64,000 nt of DNA from Bacteroidetes bacterium UBA1312 (GCA_002307135.1 DBTQ01000001.1:1-64000); one strand, 5' to 3'. Positions 7,914-17,173 are shown, counted from the first letter of the stretch. Translations and numbers: made by a program. Notes: generated from the sequence alone by a model not told the origin.

Positions 7914-8885
7914 ATGAAACAGTTTATTTCCGTTAATGATGTTGTTGATATCAACGCTTTGGTATCAAAAGCTTTGGACTATAAATCAAATCCATTAAAA
8001 GATAAAAAATTGGGTGCTGATAAACGTATTGGATTATTATTTTTAAATCCGAGTTTACGCACTAGGCTGAGTACGCAGGTTGCTGCTCAGAATTTGGGCA
8101 TGGAGGCCATAATCTTTAATGTGGACAAAGAAGGTTGGGCATTAGAATTTGAAGAAGGGGCTATTATGAGTGGCAATACTGTAGAGCATATTAAAGATGC
8201 CGCGCCAGTCTTAGGAAAGTACTTTGATATACTCTGCTTGCGAACATTCCCGTCGCTCAAAAATAAAGAGGATGATTATAGCGAGCTATTTATCAATCAA
8301 TTTATAAAATACTCCGGTGTTCCAGTCGTAAGCTTGGAGAGTGCAACGTTACATCCATTGCAAAGCTTGACGGATATAATAACGATAACTGAAGATATCA
8401 GAAAATCGAAGCCGGACAATAAAAGAATTAAAGTTGTGTTGAGTTGGGCACCACATATAAAACCATTGCCTCAGTGTGTTGCTAACAGTTTTGCCCAATG
8501 GATGAATGCTTGGGGTGAAGCGGATTTTGTAATTACGCACCCAGAAGATTATGAACTTGCTGAAGAATTTACAAAAGGTGCAACCATTACGCAGAATCAA
8601 GATGAGGCACTGAAAGACGCGGATTATGTATATGTAAAAAACTGGAGTACTTATACGGACTATGGCAAGGTCTATGATAATGATCCTAAGTGGATGCTTA
8701 CGGAAAATAAATTGTCCCTTACCAACAATGCCAAAGTGATGCATTGCTTGCCAGTAAGGCGAAATGTTGAGCTGAGTGATGAAATATTAGATAGCGAAAG
8801 TAGCTTGGTTACAACTCAAGCGGGTAATAGGGTCTGGGCTGCACAAGCAGTGCTAAGCGAAATATTAAACACGAAACAATCCTAA
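7914..8885 (+). CDS. N-acylornithine carbamoyltransferase (N-acetyl/N-succinylornithine type)
   Basis: The protein transfers a carbamoyl group to N-acylornithine rather than to ornithine. The carbamoyl-phosphate loop is SLRTR (47-51), HPLQ is at 147-150, and HCLPVRRN at 277-284. Overall sequence follows the Bacteroides N-succinylornithine transcarbamylase pattern (RLSTQ, PLPQCVANSFA, HPEDYEL). From memory of the family, residue 90 (Bacteroides) is Pro in the succinyl enzyme and the equivalent Glu92 (Xanthomonas) marks the acetyl enzyme; here it is V90 in GNTVEH. The acyl specificity is therefore open. 323 residues; in the operon between argD and argB. Confidence 0.93.
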   Translation: MKQFISVNDVVDINALVSKALDYKSNPLKDKKLGADKRIGLLFLNPSLRTRLSTQVAAQNLGMEAIIFNVDKEGWALEFEEGAIMSGNTVEHIKDAAPVLGKYFDILCLRTFPSLKNKEDDYSELFINQFIKYSGVPVVSLESATLHPLQSLTDIITITEDIRKSKPDNKRIKVVLSWAPHIKPLPQCVANSFAQWMNAWGEADFVITHPEDYELAEEFTKGATITQNQDEALKDADYVYVKNWSTYTDYGKVYDNDPKWMLTENKLSLTNNAKVMHCLPVRRNVELSDEILDSESSLVTTQAGNRVWAAQAVLSEILNTKQS

Positions 8886-8887
8886 AA

Positions 8888-9694
8888 ATGGAACAACTCA
8901 TTGTTGTAAAGATAGGTGGCAATATTATTGACGATGATAAAAAACTAGCGTCGTTTATTACTTCATTTTCAGCTATACCTACAAAGAAAATACTCATTCA
9001 CGGAGGAGGTAAATTGGCTACTAAACTCGCTATTGAACTCGGTATTGAACAGCAAATGATAGACGGACGGAGAATTACGGATGCTGAAACATTGAAGGTG
9101 GTGACTATGGTATATGCGGGCTATATCAACAAAAATATTGTTGCACAATTGCAAGCGCATAATTGTAATGCGATAGGATTGAGCGGAGCAGATGCTAATT
9201 TAATTGCAGCTGTAAAACGCCCTATGAAAAATGGTGTTGATTATGGTTTTGTAGGAGATGTTGTTGCTGCACCATCAGTGGCTAATTGGCAGCTATTATT
9301 GGATAACAATTTCGTTCCCATCATTGCACCGATCACGCACAATAATGAAGGGCAATTGCTCAACACCAATGCAGATACAATTGCTCAGGAAGTAGCCAAA
9401 GCACTGAGTAGCATTTATGATGTTCAACTAATCTATTCGTTTGAAAAGAGTGGCGTATTGATGGATGCAGATGATGATGATAGTATTATAAAAAGCATTA
9501 CACCACATTATTATCAAGCATTGAAAGAGCAAAAAATAATATTTGCAGGAATGATTCCGAAATTAGATAATGCGTTTGAAGCACTAAATTGCGGTGTTAA
9601 AAAAGTAGTTATTGGTCATGCAGAAAAATTAACTCAACTTATAACCGGTACGGCAGGAACAGCTATTACGCATGATGATGACAGCAATAAATAA
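8888..9694 (+). CDS. argB: N-acylglutamate kinase
   Basis: ArgB phosphorylates the N-acylated glutamate, the committed and usually arginine-regulated step. VVKIGGN (residues 6-12) and IHGGGK (37-42) form the ATP and substrate site, and NADTIAQEVAKAL later matches the amino-acid kinase fold. 268 residues, slightly short, and without the long N-terminal helix that marks arginine-inhibited hexameric forms, so feedback inhibition may be absent (inference). It starts 2 bases after the carbamoyltransferase stop and overlaps argE by 23 bases. Confidence 0.95.
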   Translation: MEQLIVVKIGGNIIDDDKKLASFITSFSAIPTKKILIHGGGKLATKLAIELGIEQQMIDGRRITDAETLKVVTMVYAGYINKNIVAQLQAHNCNAIGLSGADANLIAAVKRPMKNGVDYGFVGDVVAAPSVANWQLLLDNNFVPIIAPITHNNEGQLLNTNADTIAQEVAKALSSIYDVQLIYSFEKSGVLMDADDDDSIIKSITPHYYQALKEQKIIFAGMIPKLDNAFEALNCGVKKVVIGHAEKLTQLITGTAGTAITHDDDSNK

Positions 9695-10772
9695 ACTAAA
9701 CGAAGATGCAATTCAATTGCTAAGGGATTTGATCAGCACTCCATCTTTTTCGAAAGAAGAAGATAAAACGGCCGCACTTATTTTTTCTTTTTTAGAATCT
9801 AATGGAGTCGCTCCTCTAAGATATTTAAATAATGTCTGGGCTGTTAATAAACATTTCGATAAGAGCAAACCTAGTATATTACTCAATAGCCACCACGATA
9901 CTGTAAAACCAAATCCTCAATACACGAAAAATCCATTTGCAGCAACAATAGAAGATGGTAAACTATATGGTCTGGGAAGCAATGATGCCGGCGGTTGTTT
10001 AGTATCGTTAATGGCCACTTTCATATATTTTTATGAAGCTGAAAATTTGAATTTCAATCTCGTAATTGCAGCTTCAGCAGAAGAAGAAATCTCAGGGAAA
10101 GATGGTATTGAAGCATTGCTGAAGAATATTTTGTTTTTGCAATCATTAAAAGGCAGCGAAATAACAGGTGCGATTGTTGGAGAACCTACCTTATTGCAAA
10201 TGGCCATTGCAGAAAGAGGGCTCATGGTGCTGGATGCAACCGCAGAAGGTAAAGCCGGACATGCCGCTCGCAATGAAGGGGAAAATGCAATCTATAAAGC
10301 GATGCAAGACATTGAATGGTTTCGCAGCTTTAAATTTGATAACGTATCTGACCTGTTGGGTGAAGTAAAAATGAACGTTACAGTTATTGAAACAGAAAAT
10401 AAAGCGCATAATGTAGTACCTGCATTTTGCAAATTTGTTGTGGATGTAAGAGTCAATGAATTATATACGCCGGAAGAAGTATTGACTATAATAAGAAAAA
10501 ATACGAAGAGTAATATTGTAGAACGTAGTATGCGCTTGCGTTCCAGTTCTATTGCTTTTACTCATCCAATTGTACAGTCGGGCTTAGCTTTAAATCTTTC
10601 TTATTATGGTTCACCTACAACAAGTGACAAAGCATTGATGGATTTTTCCGCACTAAAAATGGGGCCAGGAGATAGTGCGAGAAGCCACTCCGCAGATGAG
10701 TTCATTTTTGTAAATGAAATAAAAGACGGTATTACACTTTACATACAATTGCTCGAAAAGGTTTTACAATAA
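9672..10772 (+). CDS. argE: N-acylornithine/N-acylcitrulline deacylase, M20 family
   Basis: This M20 metallopeptidase should remove the acyl group from N-acylcitrulline, given that carbamoylation here precedes deacylation. Metal and catalytic motifs are SHHDTVKP (73-80, H and D), GLGSNDAGG (100-108) and AEEE (136-139). A dimerisation domain occupies roughly residues 170-280. The gene opens with three ATG codons in a row inside the 3' end of argB; I keep the first, but the third (9678) is equally likely. 366 residues. Close coupling to argB suggests co-translation. Confidence 0.93.
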   Translation: MMMTAINKLNEDAIQLLRDLISTPSFSKEEDKTAALIFSFLESNGVAPLRYLNNVWAVNKHFDKSKPSILLNSHHDTVKPNPQYTKNPFAATIEDGKLYGLGSNDAGGCLVSLMATFIYFYEAENLNFNLVIAASAEEEISGKDGIEALLKNILFLQSLKGSEITGAIVGEPTLLQMAIAERGLMVLDATAEGKAGHAARNEGENAIYKAMQDIEWFRSFKFDNVSDLLGEVKMNVTVIETENKAHNVVPAFCKFVVDVRVNELYTPEEVLTIIRKNTKSNIVERSMRLRSSSIAFTHPIVQSGLALNLSYYGSPTTSDKALMDFSALKMGPGDSARSHSADEFIFVNEIKDGITLYIQLLEKVLQ

Positions 10773-10791
10773 TCCTATTAAATTCAATGCT

Positions 10792-12123
10792 ATGAAACTC
10801 TGGCAAAAAGATATTGATGTAAATAAAGCAGTCGAAAATTTTACTGTTGGTAATGATCGTGAATTTGATGTATTACTTGCACCATTCGATGTGCTGGGTA
10901 ATATCGCTCATGCGCAAATGCTGGCTACTATTGGTTTATTGACGATTGAAGAATCGAAACAATTGGTCGCTGAACTTAAAATTATTTACGAAAAAATTCA
11001 GTCTGGTGTATTTACTATAGCCTCAAATGTTGAAGACGTTCATTCGCAAATCGAATTCTTATTAACTGAACGCCTTGGTGATATTGGAAAAAAAATACAC
11101 GCCGCACGAAGCCGTAATGATCAAGTATTAGTTGATGTGAAACTTTACTTGAGAAATGAATTGGAGGAATTGGTAAATGCGATTCAACCCTTCTTCAAAT
11201 TATTATTGACTCAAAGCGAAGCATTTAAAAATGCACTCTTACCTGGATACACACATCTGCAAATAGCGATGCCTTCTTCATTCGGATTGTGGTTTGGCGC
11301 TTATGCAGAGAGCCTTGTGGATGATGTAATAACCATGCGTGCAGCTTATGAGGTGGTTAATAAAAATCCTTTGGGTTCAGCTGCGGGATATGGTTCTTCA
11401 TTTCCAATTAATCGAACTTTGACCACACAATTATTGGGTTTTGCAGATTTGAATTATAATGTAGTCTATGCGCAAATGGGTAGAGGCAAAGCGGAGCGGA
11501 TAACAGCGCAAGCATTAACCAATCTAGCAGATACCCTTGCGCGCATGAGTATGGATATGTGTTTATATCTGAATCAAAACTTTGACTTTGTTAGCTTCCC
11601 CCCTGAATTGACAACAGGCAGCAGCATTATGCCACACAAAAAAAATCCTGATGTATTTGAACTCATTCGCAGTAAATGTAATCAGATAAAAACATTACCG
11701 AATGAAATTATGATGATGACCACAAATCTACCTTCAGGCTATCATCGCGATTTGCAATTACTGAAGGAACATCTATTCCCTGCGTTCAAAACATTGAAAG
11801 ATTGTTTGCAAATGGCCACTTTAATGTTGGGTAATATTAGCATCAAAGAAAATATTTTATCGGACGAAAAGTACAAATATTTATTTAGTGTTGAAGAGGT
11901 AAACAAACTTGTGTTAAGCGGAGTGCCATTTCGCGATGCATACAAACAAGTAGGTAGGGTTATAGAAGCAAATGAATTTCAATACAGCACTGATATTCAT
12001 CATACACATGAGGGTAGTATTGGCAATTTATGTAATGAGCAAATTAGTAGTGCAATGCAAAATGCACTTGCTCCATTTGGTTTTGAACAAGTGCATCAGG
12101 CTATAGCCAAGCTTTTGGCTTAA
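10792..12123 (+). CDS. argH: Argininosuccinate lyase
   Basis: ArgH splits argininosuccinate into arginine and fumarate, closing the pathway. The fumarase/aspartase signature GSSIMPHKKNP (276-286) with the catalytic serine S277 is present, as are SRNDQV (107-112) and TH at 154-155. 443 residues, normal. It is the last gene of the operon; its TAA overlaps by two bases the stop codon of the convergent SDR gene, with no room for a terminator between them. Confidence 0.97.
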   Translation: MKLWQKDIDVNKAVENFTVGNDREFDVLLAPFDVLGNIAHAQMLATIGLLTIEESKQLVAELKIIYEKIQSGVFTIASNVEDVHSQIEFLLTERLGDIGKKIHAARSRNDQVLVDVKLYLRNELEELVNAIQPFFKLLLTQSEAFKNALLPGYTHLQIAMPSSFGLWFGAYAESLVDDVITMRAAYEVVNKNPLGSAAGYGSSFPINRTLTTQLLGFADLNYNVVYAQMGRGKAERITAQALTNLADTLARMSMDMCLYLNQNFDFVSFPPELTTGSSIMPHKKNPDVFELIRSKCNQIKTLPNEIMMMTTNLPSGYHRDLQLLKEHLFPAFKTLKDCLQMATLMLGNISIKENILSDEKYKYLFSVEEVNKLVLSGVPFRDAYKQVGRVIEANEFQYSTDIHHTHEGSIGNLCNEQISSAMQNALAPFGFEQVHQAIAKLLA

Positions 12124-12902
12124 TTTTGTTTAGTTATTCTTTCTGATTCTTTGATGCTGTAGAAACCATTTGCTTGCGTGAGGCAGGTAAGTGTCAAATC
12201 ATTGACGCAAACATGTGGAGGTAATGTCGCACAATAATAAACTGCATCAGCAATATCAGTTGCTTGCAAAGCATTTACACCTTCATACATCTTTGCGGCA
12301 CGCTCTTCGTCGCCACCAAAGCGCACCAACGAAAACTCCGTTTCTGCCATTCCTGGATTTATTGCAGTAACCTTTATTCCGTAAGGTAAAAGATCAATGC
12401 GCATCGATTGTGATAGTGCATCAACTGCAAATTTCGTTGCACAATAAACATTCCCATTTTTATAGGCGATTTTACCAGCAGTCGATCCGATATTAATGAT
12501 GTGTCCGCTACAATTCGCCCTCATCATAGGAGCTATTTGTCGTGTTACATACAGTAATCCCTTTATATTAGTATCTATCATTCTGTCCCAGTTGTCTGTA
12601 TCGCCCTCGTCGATAGTAGCCAGTCCTGCAGCCAGTCCGGCATTATTCACTAAAATATCAATTTGAGTTACCGATTTTTTTAGCTCATCAATTGCTTTTT
12701 CAGTAGCCACTTTGTCTCGCACATCAAAACAAAGACTAGTTACTTGCACATGATATTCATTTTCTAAACTCTGTTTCAATTCTTGCAAACGCTCATTGCG
12801 CCTACCATTTATTATAACGTTATATCCATTTTTCGCAAATAGGGTAGCGATAGCTTTACCAAACCCCGAAGTTGCACCGGTAACAAAAATTGTTCTGTTC
12901 AT
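12120..12902 (-). CDS. Short-chain dehydrogenase/reductase, YdfG-like
   Basis: A classical SDR of 260 residues. The NADP-binding loop is TGATSGFG (8-15), NNAG at 86-89, and the catalytic residues are S140, Y153 and K157 (INIGS, YCATK). RRNER after the second strand suggests NADPH preference. The EGDTDNWDRMIDTN segment resembles the E. coli YdfG serine/3-hydroxy-acid dehydrogenase subgroup, so a 3-hydroxy acid or similar substrate is plausible. It is transcribed from a divergent promoter region shared with the next gene. Confidence 0.88.
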   Translation of the reverse strand: MNRTIFVTGATSGFGKAIATLFAKNGYNVIINGRRNERLQELKQSLENEYHVQVTSLCFDVRDKVATEKAIDELKKSVTQIDILVNNAGLAAGLATIDEGDTDNWDRMIDTNIKGLLYVTRQIAPMMRANCSGHIINIGSTAGKIAYKNGNVYCATKFAVDALSQSMRIDLLPYGIKVTAINPGMAETEFSLVRFGGDEERAAKMYEGVNALQATDIADAVYYCATLPPHVCVNDLTLTCLTQANGFYSIKESERITKQN

Positions 12903-12920
12903 TATTTAATTTTCAGACTG

Positions 12921-12928
12921 CAAATATA
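12921..12928 (-). promoter_or_regulatory. -7 box (TATATTTG on minus) for the SDR gene
   Basis: CAAATATA on plus reads TATATTTG on minus, a perfect TAnnTTTG match 18 bases before the ATG at 12902. The opposite-strand box at 12956 makes this a compact divergent promoter pair. Confidence 0.5.
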
Positions 12929-12955
12929 TAATTACTTGTTTTGCTTTAGGATCAA

Positions 12956-12963
12956 TAAATTTG
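12956..12963 (+). promoter_or_regulatory. -7 box TAAATTTG for the small conserved protein
   Basis: A perfect TAnnTTTG match ending only five bases before the ATG at 12969. If it is used, the transcript would be nearly leaderless. Confidence 0.4.
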
Positions 12964-12968
12964 CATTA

Positions 12969-13295
12969 ATGAATTTGAGTGAAAAAGAACAAAAGGCATT
13001 GATTAGAAATTTGCCGGAAGATCTACAATGGTCGGAGGATGAATTTATTTCTGAAACAGACCTATTGAATGCCCTTGCGCACAAGGTGGAATACATGCTG
13101 CATTACAATAGCGGCGTTTTTTTTCAACTCATGTACAAAATGGATGTACTAGAACCGAAGCTACGAGTTGCGATGAAGCAAGCTGATGTTCCCATGAGTA
13201 TTGCCAAATTAATATTAGAGCGTCAACTGGAGAAAGTAGTGTCGCGCAGAGCTAATCCTGCAAAAGCCGCTGATGACGAGGAATTGGTTTGGTAA
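12969..13295 (+). CDS. Conserved hypothetical protein, helical, 108 residues
   Basis: I do not recognise a named domain. The product is charged and predicted mostly helical (MNLSEKEQKALIRN, then DLLNALAHKVEYMLH and IAKLILERQLEKVVSRR), soluble, without signal peptide. It ends in an acidic DDEELVW. The frame also contains an earlier start at 12936, but the ATG at 12969 fits the helix start and the promoter box. It is followed by yebC after its own promoter, so the two are probably separate units. Confidence 0.65.
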   Translation: MNLSEKEQKALIRNLPEDLQWSEDEFISETDLLNALAHKVEYMLHYNSGVFFQLMYKMDVLEPKLRVAMKQADVPMSIAKLILERQLEKVVSRRANPAKAADDEELVW

Positions 13296-13370
13296 TCGAC
13301 TTTATTAATTTATTAATGCCCGATTGGTGTATGTCAATTTTTTTCGATTGCCAACTAACAAATTATAGAT

Positions 13371-13378
13371 TACTTTTG
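13371..13378 (+). promoter_or_regulatory. Promoter of yebC: TTG at 13348, TACTTTTG -7 box
   Basis: TACTTTTG fits TAnnTTTG and the TTG at 13348-13350 lies 20 bases upstream, the usual Bacteroidota spacing. The ATG is at 13412. Confidence 0.6.
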
Positions 13379-13411
13379 CAACCTTAAATAATAAAATTAT
13401 ATCCAGCATAT

Positions 13412-14122
13412 ATGGGTCGTATATTCGAAGTTCGTAAATCAACAATGTTTGCCCGCTACGATCGCATGGCAAAACAATTTAGCCGTATAGGTAAAGAAAT
13501 CGTAATAGCTGTAAAAAAAGGTGGTTCTGATCCGAACACTAATCCAATGTTGCGCCGAGTGATGCAAAATGGTAAAAGTGTCAATATGCCCAAAGAGCGT
13601 ATTGAATCCGCCATTAAAAATGCACTTGGAAAAGATACGAGTAACTATGACGAGGTACTTTATGAAGGTTATGCACCTCATGGTATTGCGGTATTAGTGG
13701 TTACAGCTACCGACAACACCACACGTACAGTTGCAAACGTTCGTATGCACTTCAATAAATGTGGTGGAAGTCTTGGTAATAGCGGCTCAGTAGCTTTTAT
13801 GTTTAAACATTTGGGTGTTTTTAAACTCAATCCGGAAGGCTTAAGCATTGAAGATTTGGAATTAGAACTCATTGAATCAGGATTGGAAGAATTGGGAGAA
13901 GATGCAGACGGCAATTTGATTGTTCGTTGTGCATTCACTGATTTTGGTAATATGCAAAAAGCCCTTGAAGAAAGAAACATTACACCAATCTCTTCAGAGA
14001 TAGAATGGTTACCTGAAAATACCATTTCGATTAGCGAAGAACAAGCAGAAGAAGTGTTTAAATTAATCGCACGTGTGGAAGAAGACGATGACGTGCAACA
14101 AGTTTTCCATAACATGGCTTAA
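13412..14122 (+). CDS. YebC/PmpR (TACO1) family protein
   Basis: A 236-residue member of the YebC family, DNA-binding transcription factors or translation factors that help ribosomes through proline-rich stretches. Family marks are YDRMAKQFSRIGKEI near the N-terminus, KGGSDPNTNPMLRR, NMPKERIESAIKNALG and YEGYAPHGIAVLV, then GNSGSVAFMF. Variants near the N-terminus (FEVRKSTMFARYD rather than RWAGIKHRK) are common in Bacteroidota. The downstream rlmB lies 41 bases away and is probably co-transcribed, linking it to translation. Confidence 0.93.
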   Translation: MGRIFEVRKSTMFARYDRMAKQFSRIGKEIVIAVKKGGSDPNTNPMLRRVMQNGKSVNMPKERIESAIKNALGKDTSNYDEVLYEGYAPHGIAVLVVTATDNTTRTVANVRMHFNKCGGSLGNSGSVAFMFKHLGVFKLNPEGLSIEDLELELIESGLEELGEDADGNLIVRCAFTDFGNMQKALEERNITPISSEIEWLPENTISISEEQAEEVFKLIARVEEDDDVQQVFHNMA

Positions 14123-14163
14123 ATAGGCAATTGCCCTATTATTCCAATTATCTATATCAGCCA

Positions 14164-14940
14164 ATGCTCCAAAATAAAAGAAATTTTTCGCATAAACCTC
14201 GCCCATCACTGCCACTTTTAATTGGTCGTAAACCAGTATTGGAGGCATTGGAGCAAGGTGCATCTATCGAAAAACTCTTTTTGTTGCGTACCGCAAGCGG
14301 AGAAGAAATAACCAGTATCAAACAATTGGCAAGAGAAAGGAATATTCCTATAAGCCAAGTGCCCATAGAAAAACTGGATAGCTTTACAAAAGCACAACAT
14401 CAGGGTATTGTAGCTTGGACTAGTTTATTAGAGTATATTGATTTACAGGAAGCCATTTCATTTGTTGTTGATAAAGGAGAAACACCATTATTCCTTTTAT
14501 TAGATGGGGTTACTGACGTTCGTAACGTTGGAGCCATTGCTAGAAGTGCCTTGTGTTGTGGCGCACAAGGGCTTATCTTACCCACATCAAATGCCGCATC
14601 CCTTACTGAAGATGCTATTAAGACCTCTGCCGGAGCATTACGTAATATCATGCTTTGCCGAACACCATCTGTGCCGCAGGCTTTGGATGTTTTGAAACTT
14701 AATGGTATTCAAATTTTAGGTACTTATATGAAAGGTAGTATCCCAATCTATGATGCTGATCTTAAAATACCAACAGCAATAGTAATGGGGGCTGAAGATA
14801 CGGGTATCAGTAAAGATGTGATACGCCGTGCCGACCAGTTGATTAGCATTCCTATGGCCAAAGCATTCGATTCGCTTAATGTATCTGTAGCTGCAGGAAT
14901 GATGCTTTACGAAGCAAGCAAACAAAGAATACTGGGATAA
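14164..14940 (+). CDS. rlmB: 23S rRNA (guanosine-2'-O-)-methyltransferase RlmB, SpoU/TrmH family
   Basis: The SPOUT methyltransferase methylates a ribose in 23S rRNA. An N-terminal substrate-binding domain (LLIGRKPVLEALEQG, residues ~20-34) is followed by the SPOUT core: DVRNVGAIARSA, VMGAEDTGISKDV and SIPMAKAFDSLNVSVAAGMMLYEA, the three trefoil-knot motifs of TrmH/RlmB. I start at ATG 14164 (258 residues); the frame is open from a TTG at 14131 but the extra residues match nothing in the family. It sits directly after yebC. Confidence 0.93.
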   Translation: MLQNKRNFSHKPRPSLPLLIGRKPVLEALEQGASIEKLFLLRTASGEEITSIKQLARERNIPISQVPIEKLDSFTKAQHQGIVAWTSLLEYIDLQEAISFVVDKGETPLFLLLDGVTDVRNVGAIARSALCCGAQGLILPTSNAASLTEDAIKTSAGALRNIMLCRTPSVPQALDVLKLNGIQILGTYMKGSIPIYDADLKIPTAIVMGAEDTGISKDVIRRADQLISIPMAKAFDSLNVSVAAGMMLYEASKQRILG

Positions 14941-14981
14941 TATTAATTCATTAAACACTTGCATTCTCAAAATAATATATT

Positions 14982-14989
14982 TATCTTTG
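14982..14989 (+). promoter_or_regulatory. Promoter: TTG at 14959, TATCTTTG -7 box
   Basis: TATCTTTG with TTG 20 bases upstream precedes the ATG at 15008. The box also lies in an imperfect inverted repeat (ATTCTCAAA near 14962, TTTGAGAGAAT near 14986). Confidence 0.55.
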
Positions 14990-15007
14990 AGAGAATACTG
15001 CAAGTCT

Positions 15008-16237
15008 ATGAAAAAATTATTATTACTATTTCTTTCTATATTGCTATATGTAGAGCCCATTTGGGCGCAAGATTTTCAGTATTCTATAAGTGCATCTCAA
15101 GTTCAATTTTCTGGAACTGGGTATATTAATATTCGCCAAGATTCTTTAGCAACAATATATACAGCGCCACATTGGAACGCTACAGGATTAAGGCTACCGG
15201 CAGGATTTGTAAGTGGCTCAATAATGAAAGTTGGAGCTAATTTTACCTTTAATTGTAGCCAAGCACCAGACTCATTGAGTATTCGTGCATTGGGTTCGGA
15301 TTCCATAAACTTACCTATGCAAACAGTGCATTTAGTCCCCAGTTCGTCTTCATTTACCTGCACTTATAAGGATACATTGGCTACCAAATCTTTTATTGCG
15401 GGTACAGTCAATTATTATGCGCCATTTAATTTTTACTGGCAAATCTCATTCGATCATGGGGTCACTTGGATAAATGCAGATACAACTGATCACAAAATAT
15501 ATGTTACACGTTCTGCTCCTATGGTAGAAACTGCTAATTTCAAGTACTTTCATACAGTATTGGAATTGAGTTGTAAAGATGCAAAGGGAGAAACCACAGA
15601 TACGGGAATAATTAGTAAATGCTGGAATGAATTTTTGGATCATGTAGTGCTTAACTATAAAGGGGATTCACTATTTTATTATAAAACATTTAATAGCCCT
15701 TACGTAACCCTTCCCAACCTTTTGCGTTACCGTAATGCAGAGTGTTATACTTTCGCGCAACTGTTTTTGGCGCTCATCAAAATACAAGGAGTGGTGCGTA
15801 CAAATAATTATGTTTATATCACTCCCAATCCTGTAGCAAGTCCATGTGGGGGTACAATAAACCGTTTCTTAGTAAAAAACTGGAATTTTGGAGTCAAATC
15901 AGACTCAGTTGCTTGCCCTAGCTTCCCCTATAAAAATACATATTCAGGTAGTTATATCACTCCAAGTGGATATGTATTTACTACTGCTGACGCAACAGAT
16001 CAGGTTGGAATAAATGGCCAATGCAACAATAATCCTTCTTCATTTTTCAATAATCACCAGATTACAAAAATAGATGGAGTTTATTATGACGCTTGTTACG
16101 GAGTCACGTTCAAATTGTTGACAGATATTAAAACAACCGCTTTTGATGGATGGGGAATACAGTTATCTGCAAACACCTATAATTTTACTACAGACATGAG
16201 TAAAGACGATTTGCAAGAATCAATTACCACTTGGTAA
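15008..16237 (+). CDS. Secreted protein with a transglutaminase-like Cys/His/Asp pattern
   Basis: The 409-residue product has a clear signal peptide (MKKLLLLFLS to WAQ). Residues ~22-200 look beta-rich. The second half carries NAECYTFAQLFLALIKIQG (243-261), NNHQITKIDG (348-357) and VYYDACYGV (358-366). A Cys starting a helix with alternating hydrophobics, followed by His and then Asp after a tyrosine pair, is the arrangement of transglutaminase-like proteases (C246, H350, D361 here). This is a pattern match by eye, not a family hit. It may be a peptidase or a pseudo-enzyme exported to the periplasm or surface. It is probably co-transcribed with the next gene. Confidence 0.6.
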   Translation: MKKLLLLFLSILLYVEPIWAQDFQYSISASQVQFSGTGYINIRQDSLATIYTAPHWNATGLRLPAGFVSGSIMKVGANFTFNCSQAPDSLSIRALGSDSINLPMQTVHLVPSSSSFTCTYKDTLATKSFIAGTVNYYAPFNFYWQISFDHGVTWINADTTDHKIYVTRSAPMVETANFKYFHTVLELSCKDAKGETTDTGIISKCWNEFLDHVVLNYKGDSLFYYKTFNSPYVTLPNLLRYRNAECYTFAQLFLALIKIQGVVRTNNYVYITPNPVASPCGGTINRFLVKNWNFGVKSDSVACPSFPYKNTYSGSYITPSGYVFTTADATDQVGINGQCNNNPSSFFNNHQITKIDGVYYDACYGVTFKLLTDIKTTAFDGWGIQLSANTYNFTTDMSKDDLQESITTW

Positions 16238-16266
16238 ATAGTATTTTTACGTACAAATTTTTCAGA

Positions 16267-17115
16267 ATGAAAAACACATTATTAGTATCGCTATTGCTAA
16301 CAATTTTCGCACAATTCGCTTTTGCTCAAAAAGCAATTGAACGTAAAATTATTATTGAACATGCACAATTTTATTATTGTACAGTCAATAATGATTTGCA
16401 ATTAGCAGAACTTCATAACGGTAATGTGCAACAAAATATCAATAATGTATCTGCTTATAATATTCTTCCCGTAGGGCGCGAAATTTCAGACCCCTTTGTG
16501 CCCCTGTGTTTTGATATAAATAAAGGAGAGATGCTTGCAATTAACTGGATACTCAATAGCAATAATAGTCGTAACGATGCATTGAAGAAAATAAATTTGG
16601 CTGAAGCAATAAAATCGCAAAACTTAAATCCTGCCCAAGTTTTGGAACAAAGTTTTTTAATCCCGCCAATCGCGGCTTATGAGCCATGGCAATTTATGTT
16701 GCGACGGAATAATACATTAAGTAATAACTTTTTTGATATCGCATGGGGCAAAGACAATACAGTCTTATTAGCATTGTGCAATCAAAATGAACTATTTATT
16801 TGGATGTATAATGGAAGTGAATGGAAACATTCGGATGCGATACCCGTAAATTTTCATCAATATTTTTCATTAATAGCAGTGGGAACAAAAATAGGGATAT
16901 TGTCGTCAGAAGGCGTTTTAAACACCTATAGTGTTACAGGTAATCAGTGGAAACTCCAAAAGCAAATCAAATACCCTATGAATTTACAAACGTCCACTTT
17001 AGTAATAGATAAGGACAATCAAAAAGTATTGTATTTGAATAATAACGATGTTGAACAATCAAAACTATCGTTGACTCAATTGATGAAGTCTAAGGCAAAA
17101 AAAATTATTCTTTAA
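16267..17115 (+). CDS. Secreted hypothetical protein
   Basis: The 282-residue product has a signal peptide (MKNTLLVSLLLTIFAQFAFAQ as far as the AQ cut) and no domain I recognise. The later half has repeated short beta-strand blocks with W/Y and turn residues (NNFFDIAWGKDNTVLLALC, WMYNGSEWKHSD, VTGNQWKLQKQ), which could be blades of a small propeller. ATG 16267 is chosen over the earlier in-frame start at 16231 because the signal peptide begins there. Its gene lies 29 bases after the transglutaminase-like gene and likely belongs to the same unit. Confidence 0.6.
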   Translation: MKNTLLVSLLLTIFAQFAFAQKAIERKIIIEHAQFYYCTVNNDLQLAELHNGNVQQNINNVSAYNILPVGREISDPFVPLCFDINKGEMLAINWILNSNNSRNDALKKINLAEAIKSQNLNPAQVLEQSFLIPPIAAYEPWQFMLRRNNTLSNNFFDIAWGKDNTVLLALCNQNELFIWMYNGSEWKHSDAIPVNFHQYFSLIAVGTKIGILSSEGVLNTYSVTGNQWKLQKQIKYPMNLQTSTLVIDKDNQKVLYLNNNDVEQSKLSLTQLMKSKAKKIIL

Positions 17116-17173
17116 GCGAATTGCTGCTGTAGGAATGATTAAGATATACTAGCAACTTTTAAAATAACAAGTT

